From: Palsa-1150 sp964531095
GTDB taxonomy: Bacteria > Myxococcota_A > Polyangia > Polyangiales > Polyangiaceae
Length of the DNA stretch: 64,000 nt
Direction: 5' to 3'
NCBI GenBank assembly: GCA_964531095.1
Contig: CAZHED010000011.1
Location: 62,001 to 126,000 of the forward strand
Below the pieces are notes generated by a model, which saw only the letters and a program-made list of their open reading frames with translations, did no database searches and was not told the DNA's origin. A program made the translations under genes and the position numbers. Below, piece by piece: positions 59,650 through 64,000 of this stretch. The stretch's first letter is position 1, and each line of letters starts with the position of its first letter.

Positions 59650-61365
59650 TCAGAACAAGTGGTAGAGTTGCGCGAGCGGAAGCCGGGACGCAGGCGGGCA
59701 GCGCAGCAGCACGCCGTCGGCGCGCACCTCGTACGTCTCCGGATCGACCGCGATGACGGGCAGCGCGTCGTTGTGCACCATGTCGCGCTTTCCGAGGCCC
59801 CGGCAGCGGCGCACGGCGACGACGTGCTTGGAGAGCCCGAGCCCACTGAGGTTTCCTTCGGCGAGCGCACGCTGGGAGACGAACGCGAGGCTCGTCGCGC
59901 CCAGCGCCTTCCCGAGCGCGCCGAACATGGGCTGCATGCGCAGCGGTTGCGGGGTCGGAATCGACGCGTTGGCGTCGCCCATCTGCGCCCAGGCGATGAA
60001 TCCCCCCTTGAGCACGATCTCGGGGCGCACGCCGAAGAACGCGGGACGCCAGAGCACCAGGTCCGCCCATTTGCCCACTTCGACGCTGCCTATCTCGGAG
60101 GACATCCCATGCGCGATCGCGGGATTGATCGTGTACTTGGCGACGTACCGTTTGATGCGGGCGTTGTCGTTGTCGCCTTGTTCGCTGGGCAGCCTGCCGC
60201 GATCGTTCTTCATCTTGTCCGCGGTCTGCCAAGTGCGCACGATCACCTCGCCGACCCGGCCCATCGCCTGGCTGTCGCTGGACACGATGCTGATCGCTCC
60301 GATGTCGTGCAAGATGTCCTCGGCTGCGATCGTCTCGCCGCGGATGCGGCTCTCCGCGAAGGCGACGTCCTCGGGGATCGTCTTGTCGAGATGGTGACAC
60401 ACCATGAGCATGTCGAGGTGCTCGTCGAGCGTATTGACCGTGAAGGGACGCGTTGGGTTCGTGGAGCTCGGGATGACGTTCGGTTCTCCGCACACGCGGA
60501 TGATGTCGGGCGCGTGCCCTCCGCCGGCCCCCTCCGAGTGGTAGGTGTGAATCGTCCGCCCCTTGAACGCGGCGATCGAATCATCGACGTACCCCGACTC
60601 GTTCAGCGTGTCGGTGTGAATGGTCACCTGCACGTCTTCGCCCTCGGCGACGCCGAGGCAGCAGTCGATTGCGGCGGGCGTTGTTCCCCAGTCTTCGTGG
60701 AGCTTCAGGCCGACGGCGCCCGCTCGGATTTGATCGACGAGGCCCTCTGGAGAAGAAGTGTTCCCCTTGCCCGTCAGCCCGATGTTCATGGGAAGCGCAT
60801 CGGTCGCTTGCAGCATCTGGCGGATGTGGCGCGCCCCGGGGGTGCAGGTGGTCGCGTTGGTCCCCGTCGCCGGTCCGGTGCCGCCGCCGACGAACGTCGT
60901 CACGCCGGAGGCGATGGCTTCGTTCGCCTGCTGGGGACAGATGAAGTGGACGTGCGAATCGACGCCGCCCGCGGTGACGATGAGCCCCTCTGCGGAGATC
61001 GCTTCGGTGGTCACGCCGACGACCATTCCCGGCGTGACGCCCGACATGACGTCCGGGTTCCCTGCCTTCCCGATCCCAACGATTCGGCCGCCTTTGATGC
61101 CGATATCGGCCTTGTAAATCCCGGCTGCGTCGATCACGAGCGCGTTCGTGACGACGCAGTCGAGCGCGTCGTCGTCGCCGGCGCCGGCGCGCTGGCCTTG
61201 CCGATCGCGCAGCACCTTGCCGCCGCCGAACTTGCACTCGTCGCCGTAGACGGCAAAGTCTCTCTCGACCTGCGCGATCAGGTCGGTGTCCCCCAGGCGG
61301 ACGCGATCGCCCACCGTGAGACCGAACATATCCGCATAGTGGCGGCGATCGATGGGTCGAGTCAT
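59650..61365 (-). CDS. ureC: Urease alpha subunit UreC
   Basis: 571 residues, full length. The nickel ligands His138 and His140 (SHVHF), Lys221 (the carbamylated lysine, in LKLHEDWGTTP), His250, His276 and Asp364 are all present, as are the flap Cys323 and His324 (MVCHHLD). They correspond to the Klebsiella positions with a constant offset of four residues. The enzyme hydrolyses urea to ammonia and carbamate in the cytoplasm. The ATG overlaps the ureAB stop as ATGA. Nothing in the protein suggests loss of activity. Confidence 0.97.
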   Translation of the reverse strand: MTRPIDRRHYADMFGLTVGDRVRLGDTDLIAQVERDFAVYGDECKFGGGKVLRDRQGQRAGAGDDDALDCVVTNALVIDAAGIYKADIGIKGGRIVGIGKAGNPDVMSGVTPGMVVGVTTEAISAEGLIVTAGGVDSHVHFICPQQANEAIASGVTTFVGGGTGPATGTNATTCTPGARHIRQMLQATDALPMNIGLTGKGNTSSPEGLVDQIRAGAVGLKLHEDWGTTPAAIDCCLGVAEGEDVQVTIHTDTLNESGYVDDSIAAFKGRTIHTYHSEGAGGGHAPDIIRVCGEPNVIPSSTNPTRPFTVNTLDEHLDMLMVCHHLDKTIPEDVAFAESRIRGETIAAEDILHDIGAISIVSSDSQAMGRVGEVIVRTWQTADKMKNDRGRLPSEQGDNDNARIKRYVAKYTINPAIAHGMSSEIGSVEVGKWADLVLWRPAFFGVRPEIVLKGGFIAWAQMGDANASIPTPQPLRMQPMFGALGKALGATSLAFVSQRALAEGNLSGLGLSKHVVAVRRCRGLGKRDMVHNDALPVIAVDPETYEVRADGVLLRCPPASRLPLAQLYHLF

Positions 61366-62072
61366 CCCGCGTCTCCCCCGCGCGCGGGCGCCTCCGCAAT
61401 AGCGACGAGTCGGATGGTCTTCTCGTCGCCCGGCTCGAAGCGGACCGCCGTCCCGGCAGGAATGTCGAGGCGTTTGCCCAGCGCGCGGAGGCGATCGAAC
61501 ACGAGCGCGGCGTTCGTCTCGGCGAAGGGGTAATGACTCCCGACCTGAATCGGCCGGTCGCCGACGCTCTTGACGACGAGCTCGACCACCGCGCGGTTCT
61601 CGTTCAGGGTGATCGTGCCCGGAGATACGAAGCGTTGGCCTGGGAGGTGCGCGGCCCTCGAATCGGCGGTCGACGCGGAAGCAAATGCCGACTCCGGCGG
61701 CAAGGGCAAGAAGCTTCCATGAAGCGCAAGGGAGAGATCGACGCGGTCGAGAGCGATGGGTGCGTGGACCGTGACGAGCTTCGTGCCATCCGGGAACGTG
61801 CCCTCCACTTGCACTTCGTCGATCATCTCCGCCACGCCGCCCATGACGTGAGCGCGTCCGAGAATTCGGCGCCCGACGTCCATCAGCTCAGCGACGGAGC
61901 GGCCGTCGCGAATCAGCTCGAGAAGCTGGGTGGCGATCAACGCAACGGCCTCCGGATAGTTGAGGCGGAGCCCTCGGGCGAGGCGCTTCTGCGCGAGGAC
62001 GCCCGCGCCGTGAAGCAAGAGCTTGTCGATGTCGCGCGGCGTCAGGTGCATCGCACGCGGAGCATCGCGCAT
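61362..62072 (-). CDS. ureAB: Fused urease gamma-beta subunit UreAB
   Basis: 236 residues from ATG 62072. Alternatives are GTG at 62114, which overlaps ureD, and ATG at 62051 (HLTPRDIDKLLLHGAGVLAQ), the common UreA start. The first 100 residues are UreA (gamma): LNYPEAVALIATQLLELIRD, HVMGGVAEMIDEVQVEGTFP. After a linker, UreB (beta) begins with PGTITLNENRAVVELVVKSV and VGSHYPFAETNAALVFDRLR. This gamma-beta fusion is the type known in Helicobacter, here with a shortened UreB of about 85 residues. It sits 13 bases after the ureD stop and overlaps ureC by four bases. Confidence 0.9.
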   Translation of the reverse strand: MRDAPRAMHLTPRDIDKLLLHGAGVLAQKRLARGLRLNYPEAVALIATQLLELIRDGRSVAELMDVGRRILGRAHVMGGVAEMIDEVQVEGTFPDGTKLVTVHAPIALDRVDLSLALHGSFLPLPPESAFASASTADSRAAHLPGQRFVSPGTITLNENRAVVELVVKSVGDRPIQVGSHYPFAETNAALVFDRLRALGKRLDIPAGTAVRFEPGDEKTIRLVAIAEAPARGGDAG

Positions 62073-62085
62073 CGAGGCCCGAGGG

Positions 62086-62937
62086 TCACCACTTTCGAGC
62101 GAAAGGGTCGTCACCCAGTGCGCAGGCGAGGGCAGCGAAACTCGGACGCAATCTTCGAGACGCGTTTTCGAAACTATCGGCCGCGACGCGCACCACCGCG
62201 GCGTCGTCCCCGACGGGGCTGGCCGCTACGACCGCGGCATCGCCCGGCGACGGCGCAGGAAGCGCGGTGAGCATCGCCTCGCGCATACCTTCGAACCGAG
62301 GCCCGATCGCGACGAGCCACATCATCGCTTCGAATCGCCCCATGCGCTGCGCGATCGGGCCCGGGACCGGATCGAGCCGCGTCGCGTCGATGATCGCCAC
62401 GACCCCCCCCCGCGTGATGGTCGTTCGCGATTCGAAATGGTCGAATTGCCAGCGTTCGCCGCGGGCTGCGCGGCCCGAGGTGTACCCGTCCAAGAGAACG
62501 AGAGACGCGCCCGGCGCGAGCGAAATATCGATTCGTTGGTCGTACCGCGCGCCTGCGAAGCACACGACGGGATCGGGAACGATGGCAACGGCCGACCCGT
62601 CCCCCGCGCGCACGTCGATGCGCTGCGAGCACCCTCTGGGCGAGCGGTAGACCTTCGTCGCGGCCTGCGTGCCGATGAGCGCGGATGTGCCGGCGTCGGC
62701 CTGGATCCGGAGGTCGATTCGATCGCCGTCTACGAGCCCGCCACCGAGACTCGAGAGGAACACCCATGCGGCGTCGCCGTGGTTGCGAGGCGTGAGGAAT
62801 CGGAGCGGGCTCGCCGCATAGGCCTCTCCGATCACCGTTTTCTCGCCCGAGCGCCGGAACGCGAGCGAACCGCGGCCCGCGCCATTTGTGATAGAAGACT
62901 CGCCCGCCTTTGAGCATGTCACGTTTGTGTTCGCCAT
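62086..62937 (-). CDS. ureD: Urease accessory protein UreD
   Basis: 283 residues from ATG 62937; upstream frame to 62985 and GTG at 62922 are alternatives. Typical segments are AASPLRFLTPRNHGDAAWVF, TQAATKVYRSPRGCSQRIDV, VVCFAGARYDQRIDISLAPG and DGYTSGRAARGERWQFDHFE. UreD (UreH in some species) is the scaffold that binds the urease apoenzyme and UreF-UreG for nickel loading. It is the first gene of the operon. Its 5' end overlaps the start of atzF on the other strand by 22 bases. Confidence 0.9.
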   Translation of the reverse strand: MANTNVTCSKAGESSITNGAGRGSLAFRRSGEKTVIGEAYAASPLRFLTPRNHGDAAWVFLSSLGGGLVDGDRIDLRIQADAGTSALIGTQAATKVYRSPRGCSQRIDVRAGDGSAVAIVPDPVVCFAGARYDQRIDISLAPGASLVLLDGYTSGRAARGERWQFDHFESRTTITRGGVVAIIDATRLDPVPGPIAQRMGRFEAMMWLVAIGPRFEGMREAMLTALPAPSPGDAAVVAASPVGDDAAVVRVAADSFENASRRLRPSFAALACALGDDPFARKW

Positions 62938-64000
62938 TGGATATCGCTTCGCTGCGACGAGCGTACAGCGATGGCTCGCGCACACCCGAAGATGTCGTCG
63001 CGTCGGTGTTGGCGGAGACCTCCGGGGACGGCGCCGAGGGCGTCTGGATTCACGTCCGCAGCAGGGACGCCCTGCTCGCCGAAGCGCGGACCCTCGAACG
63101 GTCCTACGCGCCGAACGCCCGCCCGGCCCTTTACGGCATCCCTTTCGGCGTCAAAGACAACATCGACGTGCAGGGCGAGCCAACGACTGCGGCATGCCCG
63201 GCGTTCGCGTACGTGGCGCGCGAGTCGGCCCCCGTGGTCGATCGCTTGCGGGCCGCCGGCGCGATCTGCATCGGAAAGACGAACCTCGATCAGTTTGCCA
63301 CCGGGCTCGTGGGCGTTCGTTCGCCGTACGGAATCCCTCCCAATCCGTTCGACGCTCGGTACGTCACTGGGGGGTCGAGCTCCGGCTCCGCCGCGGCGGT
63401 CTCGCGCGGACAGGTCACGTTCGCGCTCGCAACGGATACCGCCGGGTCCGGGCGTGTTCCAGCCGCCTTCACCAACATCGTCGGCCTCAAGCCGAGCCGC
63501 GGGCTCTTTTCCACTCGGGGGGTCGTCCCCGCGAGCCGCTCGCTCGACTGCGTGTCGGTGATGGCGCTCACGTGCGCCGACGCCCGAGACGTCGCGGCGG
63601 TGGTGACCGGATTCGACGCGGGCGATCCGTATTCGCGGCCCGCGGCGGCGCGCTTCCGGTGGGCGCCGCCCGCTCTGTCGAGCCAGTCGCGTCTCGGCGT
63701 GCCGCGCGCGGACGACAGGCTGTTTGGCAGTGGCGCGGCCCGAGTCGCATTCGAGCAGGCGTGCGGGGAGCTCGAGGCCATGGGCGCGGCCCTCGAGCCG
63801 GTGGACATGGCGCCTTTCTTCGAGGCAGGGCGGCTGCTGTACGAAGGGCCCTGGATCGGGGAGCGCTGGTCCGGGTTGGAAGATTTCGTTCGCTCGCATC
63901 CCGATGCGCTCCTGCCCGTCCTCCGCACGATCCTGGAGCAGGCGGACCAGTACCGCGCGACGGATGCGTTTCGCGCTCTTCACCGCTTGGCGGCGCTCCG
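62916..64000 (+). CDS. atzF: Allophanate hydrolase AtzF, 3' end beyond the window
   Basis: The first 361 residues are present. The start ATG at 62916 leads into SPLDIASLRRAYSDGSRTPE, the normal AtzF opening. The amidase-signature triad is visible: Lys in GIPFGVKDNIDVQGEP, and the two serines in VTGGSSSGSAAAV and ATDTAGSGRVPAA. NLDQFATGLVGVRSPYGIPP, then LDCVSVMALTCADARDV, is characteristic for allophanate hydrolase. The enzyme splits allophanate into two ammonia and two carbon dioxide. The C-terminal domain lies outside the window, so a fusion with urea carboxylase can be excluded only for the part seen. Confidence 0.9.
   Translation, partial: MSRLCSPLDIASLRRAYSDGSRTPEDVVASVLAETSGDGAEGVWIHVRSRDALLAEARTLERSYAPNARPALYGIPFGVKDNIDVQGEPTTAACPAFAYVARESAPVVDRLRAAGAICIGKTNLDQFATGLVGVRSPYGIPPNPFDARYVTGGSSSGSAAAVSRGQVTFALATDTAGSGRVPAAFTNIVGLKPSRGLFSTRGVVPASRSLDCVSVMALTCADARDVAAVVTGFDAGDPYSRPAAARFRWAPPALSSQSRLGVPRADDRLFGSGAARVAFEQACGELEAMGAALEPVDMAPFFEAGRLLYEGPWIGERWSGLEDFVRSHPDALLPVLRTILEQADQYRATDAFRALHRLAAL

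Noticed and set aside
59659..61533. Plus-strand frame of over 600 codons opposite ureC and ureAB
   Set aside because: UreC has all catalytic residues on the minus strand; the opposite frame is a high-GC shadow without domains.
47290..64000. Urea amidolyase pathway (urea carboxylase plus allophanate hydrolase)
   Set aside because: No biotin carboxylase or biotinyl domain is present in the window; the complete urease set makes this route unnecessary. The 3' end of atzF is not seen.

Overview
This high-GC window reads as a chromosomal segment of a Myxococcota bacterium, most likely in the Polyangiales/Sorangium direction. The evidence is a DUF1592/DUF1552 secreted protein pair, several lipoproteins with Gly/Ser-rich linkers, an IgGFc-binding-domain lipoprotein, a mitochondrial-type elongation factor G, and a Cys-knot repeat lipoprotein. 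No rRNA, tRNA, CRISPR array, phage or intact insertion sequence was seen.

Layout. 1-5600: the tail of an ECF sigma factor with its membrane/TPR partner, a DUF1592 lipoprotein and Tat-exported DUF1552 protein, a DUF1328 membrane peptide and a hemerythrin. 5680-7300: a small membrane protein, then a gene-poor kilobase with a 13-unit, 21-bp minisatellite. 7297-17278: fusA of the mitochondrial/spd type, facing a three-gene envelope operon (AsmA/YdbH-like protein, YnbE-YdbL-like fusion lipoprotein, beta-propeller/TPR protein). 17511-32749: metabolic and surface genes, including a VOC protein, an aldo/keto reductase, secreted lipoproteins, a GNAT-acyltransferase-ureohydrolase-M14 run, a lipase, an SDR, a CDGSH protein, a trans-aconitate methyltransferase-like protein and an eight-repeat Cys-rich lipoprotein. 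32864-46834: an MscS-type channel, then an exopolysaccharide cluster (chain-length/BY-kinase-like protein, beta-helix lipoprotein, Wzy-like polymerase, Wzx flippase, three glycosyltransferases, a priming sugar-phosphate transferase and a Wza-like export lipoprotein).

47290-64000 is a nitrogen-scavenging locus and the main attraction. On the plus strand lie an outer-membrane channel candidate, a stand-alone winged-helix regulator, two paralogous isochorismatase-fold cysteine hydrolases resembling biuret hydrolase (BiuH) and triuret hydrolase (TrtA), and an NCS2-like permease. Facing them on the minus strand is one ten-gene operon, ureD-ureAB-ureC-ureF-ureG-urtA-urtB-urtC-urtD-urtE, encoding urease and the high-affinity urea ABC transporter. 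Allophanate hydrolase (atzF, cut by the window end) starts head to head with ureD, and the two 5' ends overlap. No urea carboxylase is visible, so allophanate would be expected to come from biuret. Together the genes could take triuret and biuret to allophanate and ammonia, and take up and hydrolyse urea.

Other unusual signals are a 66-bp structured repeat present in two inverted copies 14 kb apart (59/66 identical), one of which overlaps the start of the export lipoprotein gene, and a UreG with 14 histidines in its first 40 residues in an operon with no ureE.
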